From Bradyrhizobium sp. LHD-71 (GTDB lineage Bacteria; Pseudomonadota; Alphaproteobacteria; Rhizobiales; Xanthobacteraceae): a stretch of 64,000 bases of DNA. The stretch lies in NCBI RefSeq assembly GCF_031157255.1, contig NZ_JAVIFX010000004.1, positions 248,001 to 312,000 of the forward strand, read 5' to 3'. Made by a program: the position numbers and the translations under genes. The notes beneath the pieces were generated by a model, which saw only the letters and a list, made by a program, of their open reading frames with translations, ran no database searches and had not been told where the DNA came from. Below are positions 42,185 to 52,065 of the stretch, one piece after another (the stretch's first letter is position 1; each line of letters opens with the position of its first letter).

Positions 42185-43090
42185 ATGGAATCCGCCTTCA
42201 TGACCGACGACATCAGCCCCCAGAATCAGGCCCGCATCCTCTCCGAAGCGCTGCCGCACATGCAGCGCTATGACGAGGAGACCATCGTCATCAAGTATGG
42301 CGGGCACGCCATGGGCGAAGAGGGTCTCGCCCGCCAGTTCGCCCGCGATATCGTGCTGCTCGAGCAGACGGCCATCAATCCGGTGGTGGTACATGGCGGC
42401 GGCCCGCAGATCGCGTCGATGCTGAAGCGGCTCGGCATCAAGTCGGAGTTCGCGCAAGGCCTGCGCATCACCGACGCGGCAACCATCGAGATCGTCGAGA
42501 TGGTGCTAGCGGGATCGATCAACAAGCAGATCGTCGGCTACATCAACGAGGCAGGCGGCAAAGCCGTCGGCCTGTGCGGCAAGGACGGCAACATGGTGCT
42601 GGCCGAGAAGGCGACGCGCACCATGATCGATCCCGATTCCAACATCGAGAAGATCGTCGATCTCGGCTTTGTGGGCGAGCCGACCAAGGTCGATCTCACC
42701 CTGCTCAACCAATTGATCGGCTACGAACTCATACCGGTGCTGGCGCCACTCGCCGCCTCGACGACCAGCGAGACGTTCAACGTCAACGCCGACACCTTCG
42801 CCGGCGCCGTCGCCGGCGCGCTAAAGGCAAAACGGCTGCTGCTGCTCACCGATGTTCCCGGCGTGCTCGACAAGTCGAAGAAGCTCATTCCGGATCTGTC
42901 GGTAAAGGACGCGCGGCGGCTGATCGCCGACGGCACGATCTCCGGCGGCATGATTCCGAAGGTGGAGACCTGCATCTATGCGCTCGATCAGGGCGTCGAG
43001 GGCGTGGTCATCATCGACGGCAAGACACCGCATGCGGTGCTGCTCGAACTGTTCACCAATCACGGCATCGGCACGCTCATTCACAAGTGA
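42185..43090 (+). CDS. argB: Acetylglutamate kinase
   Basis: 301 residues. ArgB motifs: VIKYGGHAM (ATP P-loop-like), [18 protein letters not shown] for N-acetylglutamate, [16 protein letters not shown], and the SGGMIPKV segment. Second step of arginine synthesis, N-acetyl-Glu to the 5-phosphate. ATG at 42185 was chosen; ATG at 42200 is an alternative start. Its last codons overlap the GTG start of the next gene, so they may be co-translated. Relation to the yidC operon is the standard rhizobial arrangement. Confidence 0.97.
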   Translation: MESAFMTDDISPQNQARILSEALPHMQRYDEETIVIKYGGHAMGEEGLARQFARDIVLLEQTAINPVVVHGGGPQIASMLKRLGIKSEFAQGLRITDAATIEIVEMVLAGSINKQIVGYINEAGGKAVGLCGKDGNMVLAEKATRTMIDPDSNIEKIVDLGFVGEPTKVDLTLLNQLIGYELIPVLAPLAASTTSETFNVNADTFAGAVAGALKAKRLLLLTDVPGVLDKSKKLIPDLSVKDARRLIADGTISGGMIPKVETCIYALDQGVEGVVIIDGKTPHAVLLELFTNHGIGTLIHK

Positions 43091-44139
43091 TCGCAGGGAC
43101 GACGAGCATTCGCGCCGCCATCGCCGGGCGTCGTTTCCGCACCGGTCTCTCGTCCTGCATCGCCGCAGTTGTTTTCATCACAGCAGGCCCCGATCGCGCC
43201 GCTGCCGATCTGAAGCTCTGCAATCGTATGAGCTACGTGGTCGAGGCCGCTATCGGCATCGACGACAAAGGCGCGACGGCGACACGCGGCTGGTTCCGCA
43301 TCGATCCGGCACAGTGCCGCGTCGTCGCGCAAGGCGACATCAGCGTGGACCGGCTGCTGCTGCATGCCCGCGCGCTCGCGGTCTATGGCGCGTCCCCTGT
43401 CGCCCAAAGCGGCTCCGACATGCTCTGCATCTCGCAGGCCAATTTCGTGATCGCCGCGGCCCGCGACTGCCGCAGCGGACAGACACCGGTGGCCTTCGCC
43501 GAGGTGAAGCCTTCGCAGAACGACGACGGCCACATGGTGGCCTATCTTGCCGAAGGCGCCGAGTATGACGATGAGCAGGCGCGGCTTGCGGCAATCCAGC
43601 GCCTGCTCGTGATCGCCGGCTATGACGCGGCGCCGATCGATGGCGTCGATGGACCGAAGACCCAGAACGCGCTGGCGAAGTTTCTGCGCGACCGCAACCT
43701 GGCCGCGGACGCGACCGTCGCACCGACTTTCTTCGAAACAATGATCGCCGCCGTGCAGATGCCTTCGACGCACGGCCTGACCTGGTGCAACGACACGCCG
43801 CATCGGGTGATGGCAGCAATCGGGGCCGACGACGGCAAGGCGATCACCACGCGCGGCTGGTATCGCATCGAACCCGGCAAGTGCCTGCATCCGGATATCG
43901 CAGGCCAGCCAAAGCGGATCTTCAGTTTTGTCGAGGCCGTCGACCCGGACGGGCGCGGCGTGCGCTTCTCCGGCAAGCCTCTGGTCTGGGGCGGGCCGAC
44001 GACCCTCTGCACGCGTGACACCAAATTCGAGACCAATGAACAGGGCGACTGTGCGTCGCGCGGCTTCGCATCCACCGGCTTCGGCGAGATCGGCGCCGGC
44101 GGCGGCGAAGGCCGAACGCTGAGGTTGAAAATGCCATGA
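43087..44139 (+). CDS. Exported protein with two DUF1036 domains
   Basis: 350 residues. A hydrophobic signal ([22 protein letters not shown], about 20-42), then a first DUF1036 unit ([32 protein letters not shown]), a central segment ([31 protein letters not shown]) resembling a peptidoglycan-binding_1 fold, and a second DUF1036 unit ([32 protein letters not shown]). The repeated CN...A.G....G..TRGW.RI pattern is clear. Starts GTG at 43087, overlapping the argB stop. Role unknown; possibly periplasmic or envelope-associated. Confidence 0.85.
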   Translation: MIAGTTSIRAAIAGRRFRTGLSSCIAAVVFITAGPDRAAADLKLCNRMSYVVEAAIGIDDKGATATRGWFRIDPAQCRVVAQGDISVDRLLLHARALAVYGASPVAQSGSDMLCISQANFVIAAARDCRSGQTPVAFAEVKPSQNDDGHMVAYLAEGAEYDDEQARLAAIQRLLVIAGYDAAPIDGVDGPKTQNALAKFLRDRNLAADATVAPTFFETMIAAVQMPSTHGLTWCNDTPHRVMAAIGADDGKAITTRGWYRIEPGKCLHPDIAGQPKRIFSFVEAVDPDGRGVRFSGKPLVWGGPTTLCTRDTKFETNEQGDCASRGFASTGFGEIGAGGGEGRTLRLKMP

Positions 44140-44831
44140 ACCAAACATCCACGCGCCACTTTACGCATGTCGACACATGGGTCTTCGACCTCGACAACAC
44201 GCTTTACCCGCGTCACATCAACCTGTGGCAGCAGGTCGATGTGCGGATCCGCGACTACGTCGCGCGGTTTCTCGCGCTGCCACCCGACGAAGCGTTCGCA
44301 GTCCAGAAGGAACTGTACAAGCGCTTTGGGACGACTATGCGCGGCATGATGACCGAGTATGGCATGGATGCTCACGATTACCTGCGCTATGTGCACGACA
44401 TCGATCACTCGCCGCTCGAACCCGATCCGGCGCTTGGCGCGGCGATCGCCGAATTGCCCGGACGCAAGCTGATCCTCACCAACGGCACGCGCGAGCACGC
44501 GGCCGCAGTGCTCAACCGGCTCGAAATCAACCCGCATTTCGAGGACGTGTTCGGCATCATCGAGGCCGAGTTCGAGCCGAAGCCGTCGCGCCAGACCTAC
44601 GAGCGGTTTTTCGCCCGCTTCGGCATCGATCCTTCGCGCGCAGCAATGTTTGAGGACCTCGCGCGCAATCTCGAGGTACCGCACCGTTCCGGAATGACGA
44701 CGGTGCTGGTGACACCCCCGGCGGACAGCGCGGCGGGACGCCAGCCCTGGGAGATGGAGGGTCGCGACGCCCCGTTCGTCGATCACGTCACGGACGACCT
44801 GACGGGGTTTTTGGCCAGCATCATTCGCTAG
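44136..44831 (+). CDS. HAD-superfamily pyrimidine 5'-nucleotidase (SDT1-like)
   Basis: 231 residues. HAD motif I WVFDLDNTLYP, motif II LILTNGT, motif III around EPKPS and motif IV MFEDLARNL identify the SDT1/POR-type nucleotidases, which dephosphorylate UMP, CMP and some modified nucleotides. It overlaps the DUF1036 gene by four bases. The stop TAG at 44829-44831 is contributed by the CTAG foot of repeat copy 2, so the native C-terminus may have been truncated or extended; the sequence up to LTGFLASIIR looks like a normal family end. Confidence 0.9.
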   Translation: MNQTSTRHFTHVDTWVFDLDNTLYPRHINLWQQVDVRIRDYVARFLALPPDEAFAVQKELYKRFGTTMRGMMTEYGMDAHDYLRYVHDIDHSPLEPDPALGAAIAELPGRKLILTNGTREHAAAVLNRLEINPHFEDVFGIIEAEFEPKPSRQTYERFFARFGIDPSRAAMFEDLARNLEVPHRSGMTTVLVTPPADSAAGRQPWEMEGRDAPFVDHVTDDLTGFLASIIR

Positions 44832-44995
44832 TGTCGTGGATCAGAAATTCGCGCCATCGTTGCCGCGAGTCCATCGTGCGAATTTCTGATCCATAAACGA
44901 CACTAGAATCATAAACTTGCTAGGGTCCTGATCGAATCCGAAGTTCGCTCTGAGCTCGCTACAAAGTACGGCGAACTTCGGATTCGGGACACTAG
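44828..44995. repeat. Paired palindromic units A+B, copy 2
   Basis: Unit A is 44828-44906 (79 bp) and unit B 44920-44995 (76 bp), with the same 13-base linker as copy 1. Nearly every base agrees with copy 1, including the outer CTAGTGTC/GACACTAG foot, though unit B here starts CTAGGGTC. Located between the nucleotidase stop and dapD. Confidence 0.92.
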
Positions 44996-45118
44996 CCCGG
45001 CCGCTGCAGGCAAAACGACGCCGTTCTTTCGGCTATTCATTCAATGACGGCGCGGCTTGACTCTCCGCGCCTCGTTGCCGAAAAAGCCAAGGCTCCCGTC
45101 ATGATCGAAGGAATCTCG

Positions 45119-45964
45119 ATGTCCACCTCCGCTCTGGAATCCGCAGTCAACAACGCCTTCGAGGCGCGTGACGCCGTCTCGACCTCCACCAGGGGCGAAG
45201 TGCGCGATGCGGTCGATGCTGCGCTCGAACTGATGGACAAGGGCGAGGCGCGCGTGGCCGAACGGCACGCGGACGGCAAATGGACGGTGCATCAGTGGCT
45301 GAAGAAAGCGGTGCTGCTGTCGTTCCGCCTGAACGACATGGACGTGATCCCCGGCGGCCCCGGCCAGGCCACCTGGTGGGACAAGGTGCCGTCGAAGTTC
45401 GACGGCTGGGGAGCGAACCGCTTCCGCGACGCAGGCTTTCGCGCAGTACCGGGTGCGGTGGTGCGACGCTCGGCGTTCATCGCCCGCAACGTCGTGCTGA
45501 TGCCCTCCTTCGTCAATCTCGGCGCCTATGTTGATGAAGGCACGATGGTCGACACCTGGTCGACGGTCGGCTCCTGCGCCCAGGTCGGCAAGCGCGTGCA
45601 CATCTCAGGCGGCGTCGGCATCGGCGGCGTGCTGGAGCCGTTGCAGGCCGAACCTGTGATCATCGAGGACGACTGCTTCATCGGCGCGCGCTCCGAGGTC
45701 GCCGAAGGCGTGATCGTCCGCAAGGGCGCCGTGCTCGGCATGGGCGTGTTTCTCGGCCAGTCCACCAAGATTGTCGACCGGGCGACGGGCAAGATCTACA
45801 TGGGCGAAGTGCCGGAATATTCGGTGGTGGTGCCCGGCGCCTTGCCCGGCAAGCCGCTGCCGGACGGCTCGCCTGGTCCGTCACTCTCCTGCGCGGTGAT
45901 CGTCAAGACTGTGGACGAACGGACCCGTTCGAAGACCAGCATCAACGAATTGCTGCGGGACTGA
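45119..45964 (+). CDS. dapD: 2,3,4,5-tetrahydropyridine-2,6-dicarboxylate N-succinyltransferase
   Basis: 281 residues. The left-handed beta-helix (hexapeptide repeats, about 95-225: [32 protein letters not shown]) and C-terminal [21 protein letters not shown] are diagnostic DapD. Step of the succinylase lysine/DAP pathway. ATG at 45119 has AAGGA six bases upstream; the longer upstream frame is not conserved. Two small DUF805 genes and dapE follow on the same strand. Confidence 0.97.
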   Translation: MSTSALESAVNNAFEARDAVSTSTRGEVRDAVDAALELMDKGEARVAERHADGKWTVHQWLKKAVLLSFRLNDMDVIPGGPGQATWWDKVPSKFDGWGANRFRDAGFRAVPGAVVRRSAFIARNVVLMPSFVNLGAYVDEGTMVDTWSTVGSCAQVGKRVHISGGVGIGGVLEPLQAEPVIIEDDCFIGARSEVAEGVIVRKGAVLGMGVFLGQSTKIVDRATGKIYMGEVPEYSVVVPGALPGKPLPDGSPGPSLSCAVIVKTVDERTRSKTSINELLRD

Positions 45965-46071
45965 CGCAGCCACATCACGCATACTAAAGATGGCATGGCG
46001 TGCTGACATGTCGCTTGCCATTTACGCCGCCCACGGCGAGTCTGCCCCACTCATCCTATTTGGGGCAGACC

Positions 46072-46521
46072 ATGGATTGGCAGTCACTCCTCTTCAGGTT
46101 CGACGGCCGGATCAACCGAGCGAAATACTGGCTCGTCGTGTTGATCACCTTCATCACGGCGATTGTCGCCATGACCATTGCCATCATTCTCACCGGCACG
46201 CTGGAGGGAGACACAGGTTTTCTGGCTGCCGTGGTCGTCTGTCTCGCTCTGATGGCATTTTGCATCTGGATCGGCGTGGCAACGGCCATCAAGCGACTGC
46301 ACGACCGCGAAAAATCTGGTTGGTGGCTTTTGCTGTTCTATCTCGTGCCTAGCGTTCTCAACGGCGTCAGTTCGGTTACGGACAACCCGGGAGGCCTCCT
46401 ACTCGCGGCCGTCGGTTTCGCCATCTCGCTATGGGGCTTTGTCGAGCTGGGTTGTCTCAAGGGAACGACGGGACCGAACGCATACGGGCCTGATCCGCTG
46501 CCTCCTGAAGCTGCGGCGTGA
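46072..46521 (+). CDS. DUF805 membrane protein, first of a tandem pair
   Basis: 149 residues with four hydrophobic segments (YWLVVLITFITAIVAMTIAIIL, FLAAVVVCLALMAFCIWIGVA, WWLLLFYLVPSVL, LLLAAVGFAISLWGFVELG). The DUF805 pattern is FRFDGRINRAKYW near the N-terminus, IKRLHDREKSGWWLL in the middle and GTTGPNAYGPDP at the end. Start ATG at 46072. Family role unknown; inner membrane expected. Sits between dapD and dapE with a related gene immediately downstream. Confidence 0.9.
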   Translation: MDWQSLLFRFDGRINRAKYWLVVLITFITAIVAMTIAIILTGTLEGDTGFLAAVVVCLALMAFCIWIGVATAIKRLHDREKSGWWLLLFYLVPSVLNGVSSVTDNPGGLLLAAVGFAISLWGFVELGCLKGTTGPNAYGPDPLPPEAAA

Positions 46522-46621
46522 CGGTCCACCGATCCTGTGAACAGCCCCCGCGTGCTCGGCGCGCGGCCGTTTTCCAGGCCGTCCCGTTCGCCTACTCTCA
46601 GACCAGGGAATCGCGCACGGG

Positions 46622-47101
46622 ATGCAAACGATGGACATGGTCGAGAATCTGGCCGATCTCTTCCTGTCGTCAAAGGGACGGATCTCACGCAAGACTTTCT
46701 GGATCGGCGTCGGCGCACTGGTCGCCTGGAGCATTCTCGTCTTCATCGTGCTGTGGTCTGCTCTCGGCGCGAGCCTGGTCCAGACCTTCCTTGGTCGACT
46801 GGTCGGCTTCCCTTTCGAGCTCGCCACCATCTATTTCGGCTACAATCTTGCGGCGAAGCGCTTCAACGATCGTGCGCGACCACTGATTTGCGCGGCCGCC
46901 GGCGCCGGCGTCGCCGCCGTCAAGTCGCTGCTCGATCTGGTTCGAATCACCGGCGACCCGTTGACACAGACCTGGCTGGACGAGCTATTCATCCTTGCCG
47001 GCACCGGCATCGCGCTCTGGTATTTCCTCGAACTAGGCCTGATGCGCGGCACTGTCGGACCGAACGATCACGGCGAGGACCCGGAGCCGGAGAGGGCGTG
47101 A
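46622..47101 (+). CDS. DUF805 membrane protein, second of a tandem pair
   Basis: 159 residues. The DUF805 ends are conserved: LSSKGRISRKTFWIG at the start, AAKRFNDRARPL in the middle and RGTVGPNDHGEDP at the end, with three or four hydrophobic segments between. It is diverged from the gene upstream, so the duplication is old. ATG at 46622 and 46631 are both possible starts. The two may form hetero-oligomers in the membrane (inference). Confidence 0.85.
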   Translation: MQTMDMVENLADLFLSSKGRISRKTFWIGVGALVAWSILVFIVLWSALGASLVQTFLGRLVGFPFELATIYFGYNLAAKRFNDRARPLICAAAGAGVAAVKSLLDLVRITGDPLTQTWLDELFILAGTGIALWYFLELGLMRGTVGPNDHGEDPEPERA

Positions 47102-47155
47102 GGCAATCGCGGGAGGTCTGGCGCGACGCATTCGCGCCATGGTAAGCGAACCGGA

Positions 47156-48310
47156 ATGACCAACAGCCTTTCCATCCTCCAGGACCTGGTCCGCTGCCCG
47201 TCCGTCACCCCTGCCGATGCCGGCGCGCTTGGCGTGCTGGAGCGCCTGCTCGGCGACGCGGGCTTCGAGCTGCATCGGGTAACGTTCTCCGAGCCAGGCG
47301 CTGCTGATATCGACAACCTTTATGCGCGGATCGGCACCGCGGCGCCGCACCTCGTGTTCGCAGGACATACCGATGTGGTTCCGCCCGGCGACGAAACGGC
47401 CTGGACGCTGGCGCCATTTGCCGGTGAGGTGAAGGACGGCCTGCTGTACGGCCGCGGCACGGTCGACATGAAGGGTGGCATCGCCTGCTCGGTTGCAGCC
47501 GTGCTCGACTATCTCGCCGCAAATGGCGGCAAGCCGAACGGCTCGATCTCTTTTCTCATCACCGGTGATGAGGAAGACGTCGCCGTCAATGGCACGATCA
47601 AGCTGTTGAAGTGGGCTGCCGAGCGCGGCGAGAAGTTCGATCACTGCATCCTGGGCGAACCGAGCAACGTCGAGGAGCTCGGCGACTGCATCAAGGTCGG
47701 CCGCCGCGGATCGCTCTCCGGCACGCTGATCGTCGACGGCACGCAGGGTCACGTCGCCTATCCGCATCGCACAGCCAATCCGCTGCCGGACATCGCCACC
47801 CTCATCACTGCGATCGACGCCGAGCCGCTCGACAACGGCAACGCGCATTTCCAGGCCTCGAACCTCGAGTTCGTGTCGATCGACGTCGGCAACAAGGCCT
47901 GGAACGTGATTCCGGCACAGGCCCGCGCGCGGTTCAACATCCGCTACAACGATCAGCACACGGAAGACTCACTGAAAGAGCTGGTCGAGGGGCGCGCCGC
48001 CAAGGCAGCCGGCAACCGCATCCGACAGCGCATCGAATGGGAGCCGTCCAATTCGAACGTGTTCATCACCAAGCCCGGACCGTTCACCGACCTCGTGGTC
48101 GAGGCGATCCAACAGGTGACCGGCCGCAAACCGGACCTCAACACCGGCGGCGGCACCTCCGATGCGCGCTTCATCTCGCGCTATTGCCCGGTGCTGGAGT
48201 TCGGCCTGGTCGGACAAACCATGCATCAGGTCGACGAGCGCGTCGCCGTCAACGATCTCGAACGGCTGACGAAGATTTATCGCGGCGTGCTGGATCGCTA
48301 CTTCACATGA
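47156..48310 (+). CDS. dapE: Succinyl-diaminopimelate desuccinylase
   Basis: 384 residues. M20 metallopeptidase with zinc ligands in [11 protein letters not shown] (His) and [11 protein letters not shown] (Asp), catalytic GDEED, and the DapE-specific IGGTSDARF-type motif as [11 protein letters not shown] near 340. Removes succinate from N-succinyl-LL-DAP, two steps after DapD in the same pathway, so lysine/DAP genes frame the DUF805 pair. Stop overlaps the next gene's start by four bases. Confidence 0.97.
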   Translation: MTNSLSILQDLVRCPSVTPADAGALGVLERLLGDAGFELHRVTFSEPGAADIDNLYARIGTAAPHLVFAGHTDVVPPGDETAWTLAPFAGEVKDGLLYGRGTVDMKGGIACSVAAVLDYLAANGGKPNGSISFLITGDEEDVAVNGTIKLLKWAAERGEKFDHCILGEPSNVEELGDCIKVGRRGSLSGTLIVDGTQGHVAYPHRTANPLPDIATLITAIDAEPLDNGNAHFQASNLEFVSIDVGNKAWNVIPAQARARFNIRYNDQHTEDSLKELVEGRAAKAAGNRIRQRIEWEPSNSNVFITKPGPFTDLVVEAIQQVTGRKPDLNTGGGTSDARFISRYCPVLEFGLVGQTMHQVDERVAVNDLERLTKIYRGVLDRYFT

Positions 48311-48864
48311 CTGGCAGGGTACTGGTTCTCGCCGCGTTGAGGAACGAGCTCTCGCCAGCGCGCGCACCGAAAGGCGTCGACGTCATCTACACGGGTGTCG
48401 GCAAGGTCAACGCCGCAAGCATCACCACCGGCGCGCTTCTCGCGTCCCGGCCGTCACTGGTCGTCAATTACGGCACCGCCGGCGGCATTGCCGAAGGCTT
48501 GCACGGCCTGCTCGAGGTCGCCCGCGTCATTCAGCGCGACATGGTCGCCGAGCCGATCGCGCCGCGCGGCGTGACGCCTTTCTCCGACGATCCCCTGGCG
48601 CTGGAAACCGGCTTCGGCACGATCACCTGCGGGACCGGTGACAGCTTCGTCACTGCGGGGGACCCCTGGCTGGCCGCCAATGGTGTCCACGTAGTCGATA
48701 TGGAATTGTTCGCGATCGCCCACGTCTGCCACAAGCACGCCGTCGACTGGCGCGCGTTCAAATTCATCAGCGATTTTGCCGACAGCAATGCCGCCGACCA
48801 CTGGCAGGAAAATGTCGCGAAGGGCGAAGCGTTGTTCTGGGAGAAGCTGCGCGAGATTTTGTAA
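48307..48864 (+). CDS. MTA/SAH nucleosidase-like (PNP_UDP family) protein
   Basis: 185 residues, shorter than MtnN (about 230). Phosphorylase-superfamily signatures: [11 protein letters not shown] at the start, NYGTAGGI, and [13 protein letters not shown] with the Met-Glu purine-ribosyl binding pair, then FISDFAD with the catalytic Asp. The core is intact; loops are trimmed. It overlaps dapE (ATGA) and is followed by a REP-like repeat. Cleavage of 5'-methylthioadenosine or a related nucleoside is likely, but the exact substrate is not shown. Confidence 0.8.
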   Translation: MTGRVLVLAALRNELSPARAPKGVDVIYTGVGKVNAASITTGALLASRPSLVVNYGTAGGIAEGLHGLLEVARVIQRDMVAEPIAPRGVTPFSDDPLALETGFGTITCGTGDSFVTAGDPWLAANGVHVVDMELFAIAHVCHKHAVDWRAFKFISDFADSNAADHWQENVAKGEALFWEKLREIL

Positions 48865-48865
48865 C

Positions 48866-48993
48866 CGTCATTGCGAGCGTAGGCGGCTCAGCCAATTCGT
48901 CATTGCGAGCCGCGAAGCGGCGCGGCAATCCAGTGCGGCAGTAGTCGCAACCGCAGTACTGATTGCTTCGTCGCTCCGCTCCTCGCAATGACG
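48866..48993. repeat. CGTCATTGCGAG-type palindromic repeat cluster
   Basis: CGTCATTGCGAG at 48866 and GTCATTGCGAG near 48898 face inverted CTCGCAATGACG at 48982-48993, with GCGGCAATCCAGT and CTGATTGCTTCGTCGCTCCG between. This is the well-known dispersed GTCATTGCGAGGAGC...AAGCAATCCAG repeat of several bacterial groups. It lies between the convergent nucleosidase and truA genes and probably forms a bidirectional hairpin terminator. Confidence 0.75.
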
Positions 48994-48997
48994 ACGC

Positions 48998-49735
48998 TCA
49001 ATAATCCACGCGCATCAGATAGAGCCCGTCCGGCGGCGCGACCGGGCCGCACGCGGTACGGTCCTTCGCATCCAGCGCACGTTTCAGATCCGCTTCGCTC
49101 CAGCGCCCTTCGCCGACCCACATCAGCGAGCCAACGATCGAGCGTACCTGATTGTGCAGGAACGAGCGCGCCGACGTCACAACGTTCACATGATCGCCGT
49201 CGCGCACCACATCAAGCTGGTCGAGCGTCTTCTCCGCAGATTTCGCCTGGCATTCGGCGGCGCGGAAGGTGGTGAAATCGTGCTTGCCGATGAGCTGCTG
49301 TGCGGCGCGATGCATCTTGTCGGTATCGAGCAGCCGCGGCACGCGCCAGGCGTGGCCGAGATCAAGCGCGAGGTCAGCCCGTCGATTGATGATGCGATAG
49401 AGATAATGGCGCTTGATCGCCGAGAAGCGGGCCTCGAAATTATCCGTAACGCGCTCGGCGCTGAGGATGCCTACCGGGTGCGGCCGCAAATGCGCGTTCA
49501 TGGCGTCGCGCACCTGATCGGTGCGGTACGCCTTCACGAAATCAACGTGCGCGACCTGTCCTCGGGCGTGCACGCCGGCGTCGGTGCGGCCTGCGCCGTG
49601 CACACGCACGTCCTCGCCGCTCAGCGCCTTCGCCGCCTGCTCGAGCACGCCCTGCACCGTCAGTCCGCTGTCCTGCACCTGCCAGCCGCGAAATGGCGCG
49701 CCGTCATACTCGATGGTGAGCTTGTAGCGCGGCAC
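48998..49735 (-). CDS. truA: tRNA pseudouridine(38-40) synthase
   Basis: 245 residues beginning [19 protein letters not shown] (GTG start at 49735). The catalytic Asp is in [20 protein letters not shown]. Modifies U38-U40 of the tRNA anticodon arm. Starts 4 bp after the acetyltransferase stop and is last in a fmt-GNAT-truA run on the minus strand, the usual rhizobial order. Length is typical. Confidence 0.96.
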   Translation of the reverse strand: MPRYKLTIEYDGAPFRGWQVQDSGLTVQGVLEQAAKALSGEDVRVHGAGRTDAGVHARGQVAHVDFVKAYRTDQVRDAMNAHLRPHPVGILSAERVTDNFEARFSAIKRHYLYRIINRRADLALDLGHAWRVPRLLDTDKMHRAAQQLIGKHDFTTFRAAECQAKSAEKTLDQLDVVRDGDHVNVVTSARSFLHNQVRSIVGSLMWVGEGRWSEADLKRALDAKDRTACGPVAPPDGLYLMRVDY

Positions 49736-49739
49736 CAGA

Positions 49740-50237
49740 TCACCCCACCGCCGCAAACGCCGGCGCGTAGATCACCTCGCCCGCCGTCGGCGCGTCTGGC
49801 GACAGCTGCAGCGCCTGCAGGTAGTCGCCCTGGTAAGCGCAGCGGAAGGCTTCGGCGGCCTCACGGGAAAACCCGAAGCGTTTGTAGTAATCTGGATCGC
49901 CGAGCACGAAGACAATTGTCTCGCCAAGCGCTTTCAGGCGCAGATGCCCGGCCCCGATCAGCGCCCGCCCGACACCCTTGCGCTGCTGCACCGGCAGAAC
50001 AGCGACTGGCGCAAGGCTGATGCCTGGCGCTCGCCCGCGCGCATCCTCGATCCATAGCCGCGAGAACGCCACGTGACCGGCGATCGCACCTTCGTCCTCA
50101 GCCACGAGCGAGAGCGTCAGGTCGCCATCGCTGCGCAACCTCGCCACAAGCTCGGCCTCCATCGGCTGCCCGAATGCAGCCGTCACGACTTCGCCGATCG
50201 CTGCAACATCGTCCGGCGTCTCCGGGCGGATGATCAT
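49740..50237 (-). CDS. GNAT family N-acetyltransferase
   Basis: 165 residues. The acetyl-CoA loop is [18 protein letters not shown] (Q/R-x-x-G-x-G/A), preceded by the [10 protein letters not shown] strand, and the C-terminal [22 protein letters not shown] (read as [13 protein letters not shown]) fits the YhbS subgroup. Substrate unknown. Start ATG at 50237 overlaps the fmt stop by four bases, so it is coupled to fmt and truA. Confidence 0.92.
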   Translation of the reverse strand: MIIRPETPDDVAAIGEVVTAAFGQPMEAELVARLRSDGDLTLSLVAEDEGAIAGHVAFSRLWIEDARGRAPGISLAPVAVLPVQQRKGVGRALIGAGHLRLKALGETIVFVLGDPDYYKRFGFSREAAEAFRCAYQGDYLQALQLSPDAPTAGEVIYAPAFAAVG

Positions 50238-51166
50238 CGCATCCGGTCTCCGGCCGCGAGCCGCGTGCCGCGCAGAAAGACTTCAGCCGGCATCGGCTTG
50301 CTGCCCGCGCGCTGCAGCTCAAGAATGCGAATTGCGCCGTCGCCGCAGGCGACCGCAAGGTTGCCGTCGATGAGCTCACCCGGCGTACCACGGCTGCCTG
50401 CAAGTTCGCAGCGGAGGATTTTCAGCCGCGCCGGTTGACCGTCGATGTCGATCTCGCTCCAGGCGCCTGGAAACGGCGAGAGACCGTGGCAATGGCGCAG
50501 CACCTCGCGCGCCGGTCGCGTCCAATCGATGCGCGCCTCGTTCTTGTCGATCTTGGCCGCATAGGTCACGCCGTCCGCGGCTTGCGGCGTCAGCGTCAGT
50601 TGGCCCTGCTCAAGCGCCGTCATGGCGCGAACCATCAACCCCGCGCCGACCTTCGCCAGCGCATCATGCAGATCGCTTGCAGTCATGCCATCGGTGAGCG
50701 CCACGCGCTCGACCATGGCCACGTCGCCGGTGTCCAGGCCGGCATCCATCTTCATGACCATGACACCGCTCTCATCGTCGCCCGCCATGATCGCCCGGTT
50801 GATCGGCGCCGCGCCGCGCCAGCGCGGCAACAGCGACGCATGCAGATTGAAGCAGCCGAGCCGCGTGCCGTCGAGGATCGTCTGCGGCAGGATCAAACCG
50901 TAGGCGACGACGACGGCCGCATCGGCCTGATGCGCGCGAAACGCGGCCGCGGCCTCAGCGGTCTTCAGCGTCTTCGGTGTCAGCACAGGCAGGCCGAGCC
51001 GCTGCGCTTCGCGATCGACCGGTGTCAGTTGCTCTTTCATGCCGCGGCCCGCAGGCTTTGGCGCGCGCGAATAAACGGCGACGATCTGGTGCCCCTGAGC
51101 GTGAAGCGCCAGCAGCGTCGGCACCGCGAAGTCCGGCGTACCCATGAAGATCAGTCGAAGCGGCAT
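50234..51166 (-). CDS. fmt: Methionyl-tRNA formyltransferase
   Basis: 310 residues. Active-site Asn-His segment FNLHASLLPRWRGAAPI, the Asp in MDAGLDTGDV and the C-terminal tRNA-binding domain (NLAVACGDGAIRILELQRAG) are present. Formylates initiator Met-tRNA using 10-formyl-THF. Its normal partner def lies 193 bp away on the same strand, separated by a C+D repeat insertion, where def-fmt is usually tight. Confidence 0.97.
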   Translation of the reverse strand: MPLRLIFMGTPDFAVPTLLALHAQGHQIVAVYSRAPKPAGRGMKEQLTPVDREAQRLGLPVLTPKTLKTAEAAAAFRAHQADAAVVVAYGLILPQTILDGTRLGCFNLHASLLPRWRGAAPINRAIMAGDDESGVMVMKMDAGLDTGDVAMVERVALTDGMTASDLHDALAKVGAGLMVRAMTALEQGQLTLTPQAADGVTYAAKIDKNEARIDWTRPAREVLRHCHGLSPFPGAWSEIDIDGQPARLKILRCELAGSRGTPGELIDGNLAVACGDGAIRILELQRAGSKPMPAEVFLRGTRLAAGDRMR

Positions 51167-51182
51167 GTGGTCAGCCGATCTT

Positions 51183-51351
51183 TAGTGTCCCGATTCTAGC
51201 GTTCGCATCACTTTGCGGCGACCTCGTCTGCGAACGTTAGAACCAAGAGGAACACTACCAACTTTATGAAACTAGTGCGCTTTATGGATTCGACGTTCGT
51301 ACGCAGGACTCGCGGCAAAGGTGGCACGAACGTCAAATCCAGCGCACGAGT
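51183..51351. repeat. Paired palindromic units C+D, copy 1
   Basis: Unit C is about 51183-51257 and unit D about 51272-51351, joined by a 14-base linker. C begins TAGTGTCC and ends GGAACACTA; D begins CTAGTGCGC and ends GCGCACGAG, so the outer feet are slightly decayed compared with the copy at 58514. Inner stems carry the ACGTTCG core on both units. Located between def and fmt. Confidence 0.88.
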
Positions 51352-51359
51352 GAAGGGAA

Positions 51360-51872
51360 TTACTCCGCGCGCTTTGCGGCCTTCATGAACTTCTTCATCA
51401 CCCGGTCGCGCTTCAGCTTCGACAGATAGTCGACGAACAGCACACCGTTGAGATGGTCGATCTCGTGCTGGATGCAGGTCGCAAACAGCCCTTCCGCCTC
51501 CTCCTCATGCACCTTTCCATCGAGATCGGTAAATCGCACGCGCACCTTCGCGGGCCGCTCGACCTCCTCGTAATACTCCGGAATCGATAGACAGCCCTCC
51601 TCGTAGGACCCCTTCTCTTCCGACGACCACAGGATCTCCGGATTGATGAAGACCCGCGGATTGGGCGGGCCCTCCTTCTTCGCGAGATCCATGGTGATCA
51701 GCCGCTGCGGAACCCCGATCTGGATCGCCGCCAGGCCGATGCCCGGCGCGTCATACATCGTCTCAAACATGTCATCGGCAAGCTTGCGCACCTCCGCCGT
51801 CACCTTCTCGACAGGCTTGGAGACGAGGCGGAGCTGCTTGTCCGGCAGGATAATGATGTCGCGAATCGCCAT
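51360..51872 (-). CDS. def: Peptide deformylase
   Basis: 170 residues. All three deformylase motifs: [18 protein letters not shown] and QHEIDHLNG, whose Cys and two His bind the catalytic metal. ATG at 51872 ([15 protein letters not shown]) was chosen; a 12-residue longer frame has no support. Removes formyl from nascent peptides, the step following Fmt. Repeat C+D separates it from fmt. Confidence 0.97.
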   Translation of the reverse strand: MAIRDIIILPDKQLRLVSKPVEKVTAEVRKLADDMFETMYDAPGIGLAAIQIGVPQRLITMDLAKKEGPPNPRVFINPEILWSSEEKGSYEEGCLSIPEYYEEVERPAKVRVRFTDLDGKVHEEEAEGLFATCIQHEIDHLNGVLFVDYLSKLKRDRVMKKFMKAAKRAE

Positions 51873-52065
51873 ATCGGGCGATGTAGTCTGGCGGAATGTC
51901 GCGGTCAATCAGTCGGATACCGCCGACCGGCCGCAGCGGTGACGATTCATTCACCTTATCTGTTGACGCCTCGTTAACCGCGTTTGTTAAAACGGCCTTC
52001 ACCGAAATCAGGGGTTCGTTCTCCATTCGTTCGCCTCGTCGCAGCGAATCGGCTACAAACGCCCG

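Noticed and set aside
42574-43086. N-terminal extension of the DUF1036 protein
   Set aside because: It is argB in another frame (Arg/His-rich); GTG at 43087, at the argB stop, gives a signal peptide and the correct domain order.
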